Of a DNA stretch of 64,000 nucleotides, positions 44,394-56,110 are shown one piece after another. The notes below the pieces were generated by a model that saw only the letters and a list, made by a program, of their open reading frames with translations, searched no databases and was not told the origin of the DNA. Origin of the DNA: Piezodorus guildinii (taxonomy: Eukaryota; Arthropoda; Insecta; Hemiptera; Pentatomidae); the NCBI GenBank assembly GCA_023052935.1, contig CM041293.1:166615341-166679340 (forward strand), written 5' to 3'. Positions within the stretch are counted from its first letter, which is position 1. Every line of letters begins with the position of its first letter. Made by a program: the position numbers and the translations under genes.

Positions 44394-47078
44394 ATGACTA
44401 CACCTAACTCCTTGTCCATTCTCCTTGGGAATGCGAATGGTGTTAGAAATCACACTGACGAACTTACAGCTTTATTGCAAGACAAAAACGTTGATGTAGC
44501 ACTTATTACTGAAACTAGACTAACCACTAAACAGTTCTTTAAAATACCGCAATACGTAACATACCGTACAGACCACCCAGACGGAAAAGCCCATGCCGGT
44601 ACTGCTGTCATTGTGCACCAGTCCCTCTCCCACCATATACTCCCAGTTCCCTCCTATGATTTCTTACAATGCACCGCCATAGTAATCAAGACTTTTTCTT
44701 TTCCGATCACCCTCGCATCAGCGTACTGCCCTCCTAAACATTCCATCTCCAACATTCTATTCGAATCCTTCCTTCAATGCCTTAGGAAACCACTTCATTC
44801 TGGGTGGCAGACATGAATGCTAAGAACCAACAATAGGGTTGCAGATCCACGAATTGTCGTGGGCGGAATTTACAGTCTGCACTCAGCTCTAGACGTTTCA
44901 ACCTCCTGCCTCCTGACTCCCCTACCTACTGGCCAACTGATCCTAACCGTAATCCTGACATCCTTGACTTCTTCATTCACAGCGGATTAGGCTCCCTAAA
45001 CATGTCGGTGACTCGCCTTGATGAACTGTCCTCTGACCATAGTCCATTGCTCCTTAAAGTATCCCTAATTCCTATTCCTAAACCCACCCCACCGTCATTT
45101 ATCAGAGGACCAGTAAACTGGGACCTTTTTCGCCAAATCCTGACCAGTGATATTGACCTCAGAGTGAAACTCAAAACTCCAGATGACCTAGACGATGCCG
45201 TAAACTCCTTCACCATCGCTATTCAACAAGCTGTTTGGACTGCCTCCTCTCCCAAGCACTCCCAGATAAATCATAACCAAAATCATTTACCACAACACCT
45301 CATAGACCTCATCCGCACCAAACGCCGATCCAGATCCTTATGGCAACGCACCCGTCACCCCACAGATCGCCGCTCCTATAACTTTTATTGTAGACAATTA
45401 AAGAGGGAGTTGGCGACCTTCCGTTCCCAATCCTTTAGTTCCTTCCTTTCTTCTCTTTCGGCTTGTGACAATTCCCTGTAGAATGTCACCAAGAAAATTC
45501 TAAAATCCCACCATATTTCCCATCCCCTCCGTCGTAGTAATGGTTCCTGGGCTGCGTCTGATGAAGACAAAGCCGAGGAACTTGCCAAATACGTTTCCCA
45601 AGTCTTCACACCTCATCCAGAATCCAATCCAAACCACACTTCAGTAGTGGAACAGTTCCTTCAGTCTCCAATCCCGCTTCCCATTACCTCCTAAAGCAGT
45701 TAATCCCTCTGAGGTCAAATATCTTCTCCGAAAACTTGCACTCCGTAAATCTCCTGGATACGATCTCCTCACTCCTCAGATTCTCAGACAGCTTCCATCT
45801 AAAGCCGTTATATTTCTTACATATATTTACAACTCCATTCTACGCACTACTCATTTTCCTCACTTATGGAAACATTCCACAATAATTCTCTTCCTAAAAC
45901 CAGGTAAACCTCCTAACACTACGACATCATATAGACCTATCAGCCTACTCCCAATCCTTTCAAAAATATTTGAAAAAATCCTCCTCAAACGAATATTACC
46001 GTTATTAGAATCCCACACTATTCCTTCCCATCAGTTTGGATTCCGTTCCCAACATTCAACCGTTCAGCAAGGGCTCCGAGTCGTTGACCATATTTCCTCT
46101 GCCCTTGAGAACAAGGAGTACTGCTCGGGTGCATTTCTGGACATAACGCAAGCATTTGACCGGTGTGGCACCCGGGATTGCTCTTTAAGCTTAAAAACCA
46201 TTTACCCCTATCCTTATACCTAGTCCTCCGATCCTATCTATCAAACCGCTCCTTCCGAGTTCGTTGTGGTGCAGAATATTCCAATTATTATCCAGTCGAA
46301 TCCGGTGTTCCTCAGGGTAGTGTCCTTGGTCCTATCCTCTACAATATATACACGGCTGATATTCCTCTTTGTCCTAATACCTTCCTAGCAACGTACGCTG
46401 ATGACACAGCTATCCTATCCTCTCACTTAGATCCCGAAATTGCATCTACAGGCCTCCAAACACACCTTTCTCAAATTGAAGACTGGTGTAACAACTGGAG
46501 AATCAAAGTAAATCAATCCAAATGCAGACATGTCACCTTTACCCTTCGAAGACAATCCTGCCCTCCAGTTCTCTTTAACTCTGTTCCGCTTCCTTTCTCC
46601 GACACAGTCCGGTATCTTGGCTTCCTTCTGGACAAAAGACTAACTTGGAACCCGCATACTAGACTTAAACGACAAGAACTTAATCGACGATTTGGACAAT
46701 TATACAGACTACTGAACAGAAATTCTAAATTATCTATCGAGAACAAACTGCTAATATACAAGACAGTACTGAAACCTATCTGGACCTACGGACTTGAACT
46801 GTGGGGGACAGCTAAATTTTCTAACATCAAACGCATTCAATCCTTCCAATCAAAAGTCCTCCGAACAATAGTTAATGCTCCTTATTATGTATCCAACCAT
46901 ACCTTACACCGCGACCTAAATATTCCATTTATTTTAGACCTTATACCATTAAAATCTCTAAATTCCATCAGAACCTTATCCATCACCCTAATCCCCTAGC
47001 TCAATCCTTATCCAGCTCCACACATCCTTACCATCCTCCTAAAGGTTGAAACGGCAGTGGCCTCGAGACCTATTGTAA
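44394..47078 (+). pseudogene. ORF2 (endonuclease-reverse transcriptase) of LINE B4, multiply broken
   Basis: The ATG at 44394 follows the ORF1 stop directly (TAAATG) and in the same frame. The endonuclease starts ILLGNANGVRNHTDELTAL with ITETRLTT. A shift near 44817 and a stop at about 44834 break the DMNAKNQQ region; ELSSDHSPLLL near 45030 carries the catalytic His. Another stop is at 45479, with shifts near 45690 and 46163. RT blocks: LRKSPGYDLLTPQ, YRPISLLPILSK, HQFGFRSQHSTV, FLDITQAFDR, GVPQGSVLGPILYNIYTADI and YADDTAIL near 46400. The C-terminal end is shifted again near 46990. At least five lesions, so non-functional. Confidence 0.85.
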
Positions 47079-47369
47079 AATGTATATTGGAGTTCTAGCA
47101 TTGGCTAGATTCTCCACTCACGTGCTGTATGCTTGTGAATTGTATATAGGTATGAGTGACTTTTGTATATATTTTTATTAATTTTGTTTTGTATTTATTT
47201 ATATTGTATTATTATTATATAAATTTATTGTTTTGTATATATCGTGTGAATGCAGTATGAATGTTGTACTTTATCCTTATTAAAAATGTCCTAAATTGGA
47301 CAGATTGTAATATTGTTCAATAAAGAATTGTTTCTAAAAAAAAAAAAAAAAAAAAAGTTTTTGAACGGA

Positions 47370-47930
47370 CGCATAGAGAGCTATTTCCAGCCTGATCTCA
47401 GTTTCGCATTCCGTTCTTGCACAGCTGTAAACCAGGATGATATGCTACACCGTCAGAGGTTCATCTCATGTTCTCGCAGGTTGGAGGGTACAGACCTTTC
47501 AGAAGGTAGCTGTTTGTCCGGTTCTCATCCTGTGTGGAACCACTTCTTCGCACTGGTTTTTCCTCTCTGATGTTTTCCATATCTCCGGAATCTTTTGATT
47601 TTTTTTTAATTTTTATTTTGCTGTTCCATTCTTGGTCTATGAAGTTCTATTCTTAACGTTCTTTCGCCTGCAGATGCAGTTGTTTTATAGTCCATCCGAA
47701 TTTGCGTGGTCTTATGATTTGACATAAAAAGCCCGCAGTATCTATTTTTGCATAATCATCTATACTGCATGTAAAATGACATATATGCGATATTTAATGA
47801 ACGCTAGTATTGATTTTTTTGTCCGGCTTATCTTATGCACTGCAGCGTTATTAGGCTTATTGTGCGCCGTCCATTTCTTTAATACAGGCCTAGTGCTTTG
47901 CTGAATCTGACTAAGCTATAGGGGTTAATC
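47370..47930. other. Stretch without recognised features
   Basis: Mixed composition; may include upstream or downstream pieces of the LINE H relic, but nothing I can align. Confidence 0.35.
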
Positions 47931-47932
47931 AG

Positions 47933-48224
47933 TTAACACAACTTTAGATCTATAATACGGTTGCTACAAAAATGGTAAAACCGTATTCTACCAATCTCTG
48001 GACAACTGCATACCACATGATATGCAGTTTCATCTTCCTTCTTGCAGAATTTGCAAGTCAGTGAGGCCACCAACCTCATATTATAGAGATGCCTGTTAAG
48101 CTGACAGTGTCCTGTATACAGTCCTGTCACTCCCCTCAGAGTTATCCTGTCAATTGAGAGTAGTGTACAACTTCTCTCTTTGAAGGGTCCTTCCATGAAT
48201 ATCTTGGAGTGATGCTGTATAGTT
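47933..48224 (-). pseudogene. LINE H C-terminal fragment with CCHC knuckle
   Basis: The minus-strand frame reads GVTGLYTGHCQLNRHLYNMR and LTCKFCKKEDETAYHVVCSC, the region after RNase H with the C..C..H..C knuckle found in ORF2 of several LINE clades. It abuts the 3' tail of LINE G at 48225, so G seems to have inserted into it. Confidence 0.6.
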
Positions 48225-49475
48225 GTTGTTGTTGGGTTTTGAGGCGTAAAACCAGATGGTCATCAACGCCTTATTTCGTTTGTCTATTTTATTTAATTTC
48301 TATCTAAACAAAAAAAAAAAAAAAAAAAATGTATATCGTTAGTCCTTCACGATAGTTTTATTATTTTTGTTTTTTGTGTACAGTATCCCTATATTTTATT
48401 TAGCAGCTGCTGGGATTTGAGAAAGTTTAGCAATAATTTTATGTTATTTTCGTTATCGCTTAATAAGGTAGCTGTATCAGGTCTTATTCCTAATCTGTTA
48501 AAATATGGTCGGTAAAAAGGGCATTCCTTCAATATGTGTCTGACAGTAAGCGGGTTTTTACAGTGTTGGCACTTTGGGGGTGGCTGTTTGGTGATATGAT
48601 GTATATGTGTCAGGTTAGTGTGGCCTATCCTCAACCTAGCTAGGACAACTTCCTCTCTGCGACTTGAGCGATTGGACGAGCTCCATGGCTTTACTGTTCT
48701 TTTAATTGTTTTCAGTTTGATAGAGGGGCTTTCGTCCCATATGGATTGCCAGGCATCTGCTATTTCCTTTCGAAGTTGATGGCACATATCCCGAGGTGTT
48801 AAAATGGCAACGCCTTGACCTGGAAGGGTGAGTGCTTGTTTGGCAGCCTTGTCCGCCAGCTCGTTACCAACTATCCTCACATGGCTTGGGATCCAAATGA
48901 AACATACTGCTTTTCCTAAATCACCAAGCATACTGATGATCCTGTGGACTTCTTGGACAAGAGGATGTGTAGCATACATGTTACTCAAACCTTTTAAAGA
49001 ACTCAGGGAATCTGTTACTATCGTGATTGAGTTTGCAGTAACTGACCTAGCGTACCGAAGAGCTGAAAGTATTGCATGCAGTTCCGCTGTGTAGATACTG
49101 CACAGTTTATGAAGTCTTAATTTGTGCGTTGAATTGTGGGTAACAAATGAACAAGCAGCAGACTCTTCGGATTTCGATCCATCAGTGTATATTAAATAAG
49201 TATCCGGAATGCTTCGAAGCAGATTCGTGAACTAAGATTTGTAATCGGAGGGTGGTGTATTGTTTTTTGATTAGTCTTGATAAGCCAAGCATAATTTTTG
49301 GGTGTTTGTGTCATCAGGAAAATGCCCGTTAAATGCCCTAAAGCTAATGCTTGTTGATATAGTCCCTTTGGCGCCCGTTGACCATATTAAGCTTGGTACT
49401 AAACCGGTCTGTTTTAGAATATCCAACATCAACGACCCTCCCAGAGTTGATTTTAGATCATGTGTTTAAAATGAT
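48225..49475 (-). pseudogene. LINE G (I-like), RNase H domain and 3' end
   Basis: From about 49234 leftwards to 48389 one frame stays open. It contains TYLIYTDGSKS (first D), CSIYTAELHAILSALRYARS (E), ITIVTDSLSSL (D) and VCFIWIPSHVRIVGNELADK with AAKQAL (His and last D). These are the RNase H1-like catalytic residues, followed by CQHCKNPLTVRHILKECPF, a CCHC knuckle. A stop precedes it near 49237. The 3' end has the GGCGTTGATGACC/TTTTACGCC hairpin and a (CAA)n tail. RNase H plus this tail fits the I group. RT is not present. Confidence 0.75.
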
Positions 49476-49479
49476 ATCA

Positions 49480-50110
49480 TCCTCTTAAGGTATTAATTAT
49501 TTAAAAGTTACATATTTATATTTTTGCGGTAATTCTCTTTAAATATTTTCCAAACTATCAGTACTCAAAAATGCTTTTACCTTCAATATTCATAAACAAG
49601 TGGAGAATTCCGTGACTAAACCCTAAGTGGCTGCGACGAAAGTAAGCAATTATCGGAAATATGCCAGCTATCAGTCTTGGAAGCGGTGATACCGCTCATA
49701 GGGAAATATATTATATTATAAATTATAGGAAAATATATAAGATTATCGAGAAATAAAACATGGAGTGGATTGGATGCAGCGTTATAAAAATGAGATGACC
49801 CGAGTTTACCAAGTTGATATATTTTCATAACTATTTCTTGTTTCAAGTCACATCCTTTTGTAAATATAATTTTCTTATACCGTTGAAAGACAAAACTTGC
49901 TATCGGTTGCTGTTGTTTTTTTGTTTATTTTTATTGGATTTCGTTGTTTGTTTTCTTTTTTTGCATATATTAATAATGATAAAGTTTATCATTATTTTCT
50001 GTATCTCTGATATGAATGTGGTCTTATATCACTATTGCTACTGTTCATTTGGAAAACAAATTGTAATATATCTCAATAAGTATTTAAATAAAAATAAAAA
50101 ATGTAAATAT
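49480..50110. other. AT-rich stretch, nothing recognised
   Basis: The 146-codon frame at 49814-50254 is Leu/Phe/Tyr-rich from AT bias and runs into repeat X; not a gene. Confidence 0.4.
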
Positions 50111-50112
50111 AA

Positions 50113-50520
50113 AAATATTAACAATATCAACTTGTTAGCATTGATAAAAAGCTCAATATCTAAGTTGAACGAATTCGATGTTCAATTAAAGGAGAAAAGA
50201 GCAAACATATTTTTTAATGCTGCTTCTGTGATTTTGAAAAACATTAATGTATAAGATACCGTTGGAAAGCTAAATATTTTTGAAGAAAATATTATTTAAT
50301 AATCAAACTTTTAAAATTTAAAGAAGATTGATAAAAACTGAATATAACTTACTGATTATCGTAGATGATAATATGAGCTCTTACGTAATAAAATATTTGT
50401 TTTATCGAAGCACAATATAATTAATCTCTGAACAATTTATTTTCGTTTCAAACTGTATTTGATAATTCTTAAATTGATTTTAACAACGAATGAAGTAGTT
50501 TGTCGCGAGCACCAGTTTTT
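50113..50520 (+). repeat. Repeat family X, copy 10, right part
   Basis: It starts at the TTGTTAGCATTGATAAAAA block, passes TAAGATACCGTTGGAAAGCT and ends with a diverged right edge (TTTGTCGCGAGCACCAG). Confidence 0.65.
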
Positions 50521-50536
50521 ATCTTTCGAAATAAAA

Positions 50537-52583
50537 TTTTACTTTTACGTACCGCCCCACATTCTGAAACAGCTTCCCAGAAAAGCCATACTCATCCTCT
50601 GCTATATATATAATGCCACTCTCCGTTCCACTTATTTTTCTGATCCTTGGAAATTTTCAATTATCAAATTGCTCCCTAAGCCTAAAAAGTCTCTTGAAAA
50701 CCCATCTTCCTACCGTCCTATCATGGGGAAAATCCTAGAAAAACTGCTCCTTAAATGTCTGTACCCAATCCTGGATATTAACCATGTGATTCCTGACCAC
50801 CAGTTTGGATTTCGCTCATTCCATTTCACTATACAACAGTGTCACCGTGTGGTGGTTGTGATATCTTCTACATACATTAGAGCTCGGAATGTATTGCACT
50901 GGAGCCTTGACCGGGTTTGGCACCCAGGGCTGCTCTACAAACTTCGCCAATTCCTCTTTCCTACATACTTCTTATTAATCTTATTCTACGTCACTAATAG
51001 AACCTTTAAAGTAAGTCATAACCTTTCCTACTCATCCATATTTCCTCAGGCCGCCGGTGTACCTCAGGGTAGTTTTCTGGGCCCAATCCTTTATACCTTA
51101 TATACAGCTGATATTCCAATCCATGCTGGTACTGTCTTCAAAACGTACGCAGATGACACTTGTTTGTTATCCATAAATAATGACCCATCTGTTGCTTCCA
51201 AAACCCTTCAGTCTCATATTTCTTCCATTGAAGGATGGTGTCAAAAGTGGAGAAATAAAATCAACCCTACTAAATCCCATCAAATTACCTTCACCCTTCG
51301 TCGAAAACCTATGTCCGCCTGTTCCACTATATCCTTTAACAATATTCCACTCACCTCAGTTGAACAGATCCGGTACCTAAGACTCCATCTAGACAAACGT
51401 CTTACTTGGAATCCTCACACTAGAATGTAACGACAAGAATCAGCTCGTAGATACCGCTCACTACAACACTTACAGGACAAACGATCAAAACTTTCCACAT
51501 ACTACAAAAAATTAATTTATATTACCATCATTAGGCCTATTTGGACATATGGGATTGAGTTATGGGGATCCACCAAACCATCCAATTCTTCCCGCTTTCC
51601 ATACTTGCAATCCAAAATCCTCCGAAAGATCCTAAATGCCCCTTATTTTGTCACCAATAAAATAATTCATAAAGACCTAAATATCCCATTAGTCGCAGAT
51701 CTAGCCCGAACTATATATTCCTCCTTTTATTTCAAATTACCAGTCCTCTCCAACCCACTCGTCCGCAAATTCTCATCTCCTATTCCTGATCGTCTTCCTA
51801 GGCGGCTGAAAAGACGATGGCCTCGAGACCTACTTATCTGAATACACTTTGAAGTGCTACCACTGGGTAGTTTCTTCACATGCCTGTATCACGCCCACTT
51901 GATCTACTAGCACATTTACTTAATGTATTTTATTGTATAATACAGTTGTTAATTTCTTTTAAATAAAAACAAAACAAAAGCCTTTAACTTACTTCTATTT
52001 AAAATGTATAGTAAGGAAATGTTTTATTTGTTGTTTGAGTTGAAATAACCATTTCCGGCAAAAGGGTGTGTGTGTGGGGGGGGGGGGAGAGAGGGAGGGA
52101 GAGAGAGAGGGGAGGTAGTCTAGCACGTAACCGTAAAGTCTTAAGAAGTCTCAAGTCTCATATTTAAGACAACTCTTTGCCTGAGATGTTAGAGTAACTT
52201 TTTCATCAAATTTAGCGAACCATAAAAGCTACTTTATACCATGCATTTTACCCCCTTTTACAATTAACGGGTAATTATAAAATTTAATAGGCTTTAATAT
52301 CACATAAAATTCATTCTGATTGAAATAGTGTGACAGGGCTTAAATGCTTTAATATTTTAATTTTTCTTCCTCTAAAGTACCTTTAATTTTATAGATTTGG
52401 AAAAATTGACGATACAATCTTTTTAGCATTGATAAAAATCTAGTAAATTTGAACGATATAGATATTCAACTTAATGTAATTAATTCTTTTACATTTTTCT
52501 TTCTTATTTAAGCGTATTTAAAAATTCTTAAATTGATATTAAAAATGGAGTGAAAGTCGTCTGTTGCGCCCACCAGATTTTTT
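50537..52583 (+). repeat. Repeat family X, copy 11, split near its left edge by LINE C2
   Basis: TTTTACTTTTACGTACC (50537-50553) is the left edge. After C2, the repeat resumes at 51982 with ACTTACTTCTATTTAAAATG and runs, with internal deletions, to CGTCTGTTGCGCCCACCAGA. The GT run has gained a G-rich tract (52073-52112). Confidence 0.65.
50553..51981 (+). pseudogene. Jockey-like LINE C2, 5'-truncated, RT domain nearly open
   Basis: An open stretch to 51430 begins in the RT fingers with PPHILKQLPRKAILILCYIY, then SSYRPIMGKILEKLLLKCLY, HQFGFRSFHFTIQQ, a damaged LDRVWHPGLLYKL block, AGVPQGSFLGPILYTLYTAD and TYADDTCLLSI. A stop at 51428 interrupts the thumb, which resumes at RPIWTYGIELWG and ends RRLKRRWPRDLLI at 51841. 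A diverged target duplication (CTTTTACGTAC at 50542-50552, CTTTAACTTAC at 51982-51992) supports insertion into X. No endonuclease. Confidence 0.8.
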
Positions 52584-52628
52584 ATCAGTATGTTTAAAGA
52601 ATTTTAAGTGTAAAATGTTGCATAAAAG

Positions 52629-52630
52629 TA

Positions 52631-52689
<59 letters not shown>
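52629..52689. repeat. (TA)n tract flanking the LTR element (left)
   Basis: About 60 bp of TA, continuing on the other side of the LTR element at 57143. Confidence 0.95.
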
Positions 52690-52690
<1 letters not shown>

Positions 52691-52873
52691 CTTAAGTTCA
52701 ACGGAGAAAATTATAATAAAAAAAAGGAAATTAGGGAGGAGAAACAACACTTACGCTTGCTGGATAACAACTGATTTATTTGTCCTTTTAATCCTCTATT
52801 TATACTTTATCACATGTTTACATTTACAGGAAATAGGATTAAGCTCTATATTGGTAGTTATCTTATCTTAACT
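52690..52873 (-). repeat. 3' LTR (184 bp) of the gypsy-group element
   Basis: In element orientation it begins AGTTAAGATAAGATAACTAC and ends TCCGTTGAACTTAAGT. AG...GT-type ends (not TG...CA) occur in the insect gypsy/17.6/297 group. Within it AAGTATAAATAGAGG is a TATA-like box and GACAAATAAATCAG holds an AATAAA signal. Confidence 0.9.
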
Positions 52874-52883
52874 CCCCCCTGCC
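52874..52883 (-). other. Polypurine tract of the LTR element
   Basis: GGCAGGGGGG on the minus strand lies directly before the 3' LTR, the position where plus-strand DNA synthesis is primed. Confidence 0.75.
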
Positions 52884-53223
52884 AGTTTACGAACACTCCT
52901 CGTAAACTCTACAAGGGGACAAACAGAAAATAAAAATAAAGAAAAAATACAAAAATATCAAAACAAAAGTACATACCCGACAACACTGCGAACTTACAAA
53001 CTAGAAACCTTACCAAATAGTAAACTTACAAACTAGATTAAACCGAAAACAAGAAACGAAAAACAAAAAGCTTCGAAAACCAAAACAAAACACTCACTCG
53101 AGATTCTGAAAAACTAACAGAAAAGAAAAAAAAAACACTCGGAAGAAAACTCAACAAAAGAATCCAATACTCAGAAAACAGACATCAAACTCCCTTGGGA
53201 GTGGCCACAGAAACAGAGGATAC

Positions 53224-56076
53224 CTAGGCGCGATCGACTGCAGAAGGGTCTTCCCTCGCAGGGAGCTTCAACTGTTCGATATGAACCGTCCGCCTCTTCC
53301 GGGGATCCGCTAAACACTGAATGGTGACAACATTATGTTCGCGAATAACCACCACCCGAAACGGACCCTCATACCGAGCAACTTCCTTACTCCGATTCGA
53401 ACCGATCCTTCGATACACGATAGAACCGATGCGAAGATCCTCCATCCGATCGCGAACGCGAAGGTTGACCGTGGCCACACGGCGACTCTTCTCCGCCACC
53501 AACTTCCCGCGTACCTTCCCCCAAACCTTGACGAGAGCCGCGCGGTTATTCACCAGCACGTCGGATAAAGCTCCCTCCGCCGCTGTGTCCCCGTAATCCC
53601 TGCGCCGATTTCGCAGACCAAAAAGGATTTCAAATGGCGAAAATCCCGTCGCCGCATGGACCGAGTGGTTATACGCCGCCACGGCCCGAGGCATTGCTAC
53701 ATGGGGTTCCAATCCTTGATCCACCTGATACACCCGAAGATGGTCTCCAAGCGTACTGTGCAGTCGCTCAATGCCGCCTCGACTCTTGGGGTGCCCCGGG
53801 GTATTAATATGCCACGCGACATCTAGGGCCTTCATTGCCTCCCTCACCTGACTGTTGTCAAACTCCCGGCCCCCGTCCGAGGATATCCGATCAGGTACTC
53901 CATAAAACTGAAACCACGTCCGGAGGGCTCCTAAAACGGCTTCTGAGGAACGGTCCGGCACGAGAGAAGCCATGGCAACCTTGCTAAAAAGGTCTAACAC
54001 TGTAACCCATTTGTAGCCCCGCCACGTAAACGTATCCACCTGTAAATCGCACAACGGCGCATCAGAGGTGGGCGTAACCTCTTGTAACCCCCGCGGCGGA
54101 TGGCGGTCATATTTCGTGACCTGGCAAACCTCGCAGGCCCCGACAACCTCCGCGATGGTCCGGCGCATCCCCCACCAAAAGTACCGACGCCGCAATGCCT
54201 GCAGGGTCTCGGGTTCCCCCCGATGATTGGTCTTTCCCTGGTGGTACGCCAGGGTGACCTCCCGCTGCCGTTCCGGGTTCGAAACCGTCTCGACCGACAA
54301 CGTACAACGCACGAGAGTTCGATCAATCCCGATCTGCTCGCGAGTCCAGAGCCGCTTGATTTTGTCCCAAATCGTCGCGTTCCCGACATACAGGAAGTAC
54401 GTCTTTCCCGGCTTAGATGCGTCCTGGAGCGCCCTACAAATTTGTTCATCACGTACGCCAGGGCTCGACCAGATTGTAGTAATGCGTGACTTGCCGTATC
54501 TCGTGTATTCCAACTTTAATAGGCCTGATGTCCGAGTCTTCCACACAATCTGTCGCCTCTTGTCATTAATGATCTCCTCCCGCTCCTCCATGTCCGCCCC
54601 ACGCTCATCTGACGGGCTAGCTTGCTCATCAGATACCTCTGCACTGCCATACTCCGGGGTACCGCGCCCTCCTTCGCCCTCAGGCGTCCACTCGCGAAGG
54701 AACTGTCGAACACCCCCGGACGGCCCACCCTCCTCTTCCTCGATCGCGTTAACCACCAGCGCTCGCGACAGCCAGTCCGCCACAACGTTATCGCGGCCAG
54801 GTTTATATACAACCTCCATGTTATATTGGCTGAGGAACTCCTTCCACCGGGTTACGCGCGCCGAGGATTCCTTGAGGGTACCGACCCATTGGAGGGGCCT
54901 ATGGTCCGTGTGCACCTTAAACCTCCGCCCAAACACGTAAGGACGAAAATGCTCCACCGCCCATACGATCCCCAAGAGTTCCCGCTCCAACGCACTGTAT
55001 CTGCTTTCTGCCTCAGTGAGACGCCTACTTGCATACGCTACGGGACGCTCCCCTTCTGGTCCATCCTGGGAAAGTACGGCCCCCAGCGCATACTCACTTG
55101 CGTCGGTGGTCACTGAAAAAGGCCGGGTAAAGTCTGGGAATGCCAAGACAGGTTCCTCCTGCAACCGCGCCATGCACTGACGGATGTTTTCCTCCATGGC
55201 GGGTGTCACTGCAACGGTCTGACCCTTCTTGAGGAGGTTATTGAGGGGAACTAGATACCGCGCCATATCCGGCACGAATCGCCTGTAATAATTAAGCGTA
55301 CCTAGCAGCCGTCGAATCCCCTTAACGTCCCGTGGAATCGCCATGTTCCGGATTGCCGCCACCTTCTGGACATCCGGTTTCACACCCTCCTGGGATATCG
55401 TGTGGCCTAAAAAATTTATTTCCGACCTACCCAACAGCGACTTTTCTCCCGATAGTTTGAGTCCGAATTGCCTGATACGATCAAAAACGCTGCGCAGGTG
55501 AGTGACGTGTTCTTCCTCGGACCTACTAAAGATCAAGAGATCGTCCATGTAGACCTGGCAGACCGCCTCATCGATCCCTCGAAGAAACTCGTCCATCAGC
55601 CGCTGGAATGTGATGGGCGCGTTTTTCAAACCGAACGGCATTCGCGTGAACTCATAATGCCCGCGCTCGAATGAAAAGGCCGTCTTATGCCTATCTCTTG
55701 GGTGCATTTGAATTTGATGGTATCCGGCCTTCAGATCTAAAGTGCTAAACACCGTAGCCCCACTCAGACGATCCAGGATGTCCTCGAACCGGGGTATGGG
55801 ATATTTCTCGTCTACTGTGTTTTCATTCAGTTTCCGGAAGTCCACAACCACCCTATATTTTTCCGGTCTCCCGTCGCCCACGCTCTTTTTCTTCACCGCC
55901 CATAGAGGGCTGTTATAAGGGGACGTACTATCGACGATTATTCCCTGACGCTTAAGTTCATCTAATTCCTCCCGTATGTGGCGACGTAACGCTTGCGGAT
56001 ATCGGCGTTCCTTGACGTATGTCACTCGCTCCTGTTTCAACGGGATTTCATGGGTTGTTTTCCCAGTGACTCCCAA
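53224..56076 (-). CDS. pol: Pol (reverse transcriptase, RNase H, integrase) of the gypsy-group element
   Basis: The 950-codon listed frame is open upstream to about 56200, in the +1 frame relative to gag, so the methionine at 56076 is probably not the true start. Reverse transcriptase: FSTLDLKAGYHQ (D114), FTRMPFGLKNAP, YMDD at 176-179. RNase H: TTDASEYALGAV (D325), SALEREL (E366), HTDHRPL (D391), GRDN (D429). Integrase: H612 and H618 in YHQGKTNHRG, C648/C651, then D681, D734 (SSDGGREFD) and E770 (RGGIERLHS). The NHRGE-type zinc region and KYDRHPP word resemble insect gypsy-lineage integrases. No DTG/DSG protease motif precedes the RT. No stop or shift is seen inside the frame, so the enzyme could be active. 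Confidence 0.9.
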   Translation of the reverse strand: MGVTGKTTHEIPLKQERVTYVKERRYPQALRRHIREELDELKRQGIIVDSTSPYNSPLWAVKKKSVGDGRPEKYRVVVDFRKLNENTVDEKYPIPRFEDILDRLSGATVFSTLDLKAGYHQIQMHPRDRHKTAFSFERGHYEFTRMPFGLKNAPITFQRLMDEFLRGIDEAVCQVYMDDLLIFSRSEEEHVTHLRSVFDRIRQFGLKLSGEKSLLGRSEINFLGHTISQEGVKPDVQKVAAIRNMAIPRDVKGIRRLLGTLNYYRRFVPDMARYLVPLNNLLKKGQTVAVTPAMEENIRQCMARLQEEPVLAFPDFTRPFSVTTDASEYALGAVLSQDGPEGERPVAYASRRLTEAESRYSALERELLGIVWAVEHFRPYVFGRRFKVHTDHRPLQWVGTLKESSARVTRWKEFLSQYNMEVVYKPGRDNVVADWLSRALVVNAIEEEEGGPSGGVRQFLREWTPEGEGGRGTPEYGSAEVSDEQASPSDERGADMEEREEIINDKRRQIVWKTRTSGLLKLEYTRYGKSRITTIWSSPGVRDEQICRALQDASKPGKTYFLYVGNATIWDKIKRLWTREQIGIDRTLVRCTLSVETVSNPERQREVTLAYHQGKTNHRGEPETLQALRRRYFWWGMRRTIAEVVGACEVCQVTKYDRHPPRGLQEVTPTSDAPLCDLQVDTFTWRGYKWVTVLDLFSKVAMASLVPDRSSEAVLGALRTWFQFYGVPDRISSDGGREFDNSQVREAMKALDVAWHINTPGHPKSRGGIERLHSTLGDHLRVYQVDQGLEPHVAMPRAVAAYNHSVHAATGFSPFEILFGLRNRRRDYGDTAAEGALSDVLVNNRAALVKVWGKVRGKLVAEKSRRVATVNLRVRDRMEDLRIGSIVYRRIGSNRSKEVARYEGPFRVVVIREHNVVTIQCLADPRKRRTVHIEQLKLPAREDPSAVDRA

Positions 56077-56110
56077 TATACCCCCCTCCTGGAAGAAAAT
56101 ATCTTTATAT

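Larger units (their letters stand above)
42727..47355 (+). mobile_element. Full-length Jockey-like non-LTR retrotransposon B4 with target duplication
   Basis: AGTTTTTGAACGG is duplicated at 42714-42726 and 47356-47368. The element begins GAGAACAGCTGATGCGCTCG, has a T-rich 5' leader, ORF1, ORF2 and a 3' UTR ending AATAAAGAATTGTTTCT plus poly-A. At 4,629 bp it matches element A in size and layout. It is the only complete member of family B here; coding frames are broken in several places, so it is dead. Confidence 0.85.

Noticed and set aside
49814..50254. 146-codon plus-strand frame as a membrane protein
   Set aside because: The hydrophobic composition comes from T-rich DNA, and the frame ends inside repeat X copy 10.
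54227..54940. 237-codon plus-strand frame in the LTR element
   Set aside because: It is the antisense shadow of G/C-rich pol. Other plus-strand and minus-strand frames within 53224-56833 are shadows too.
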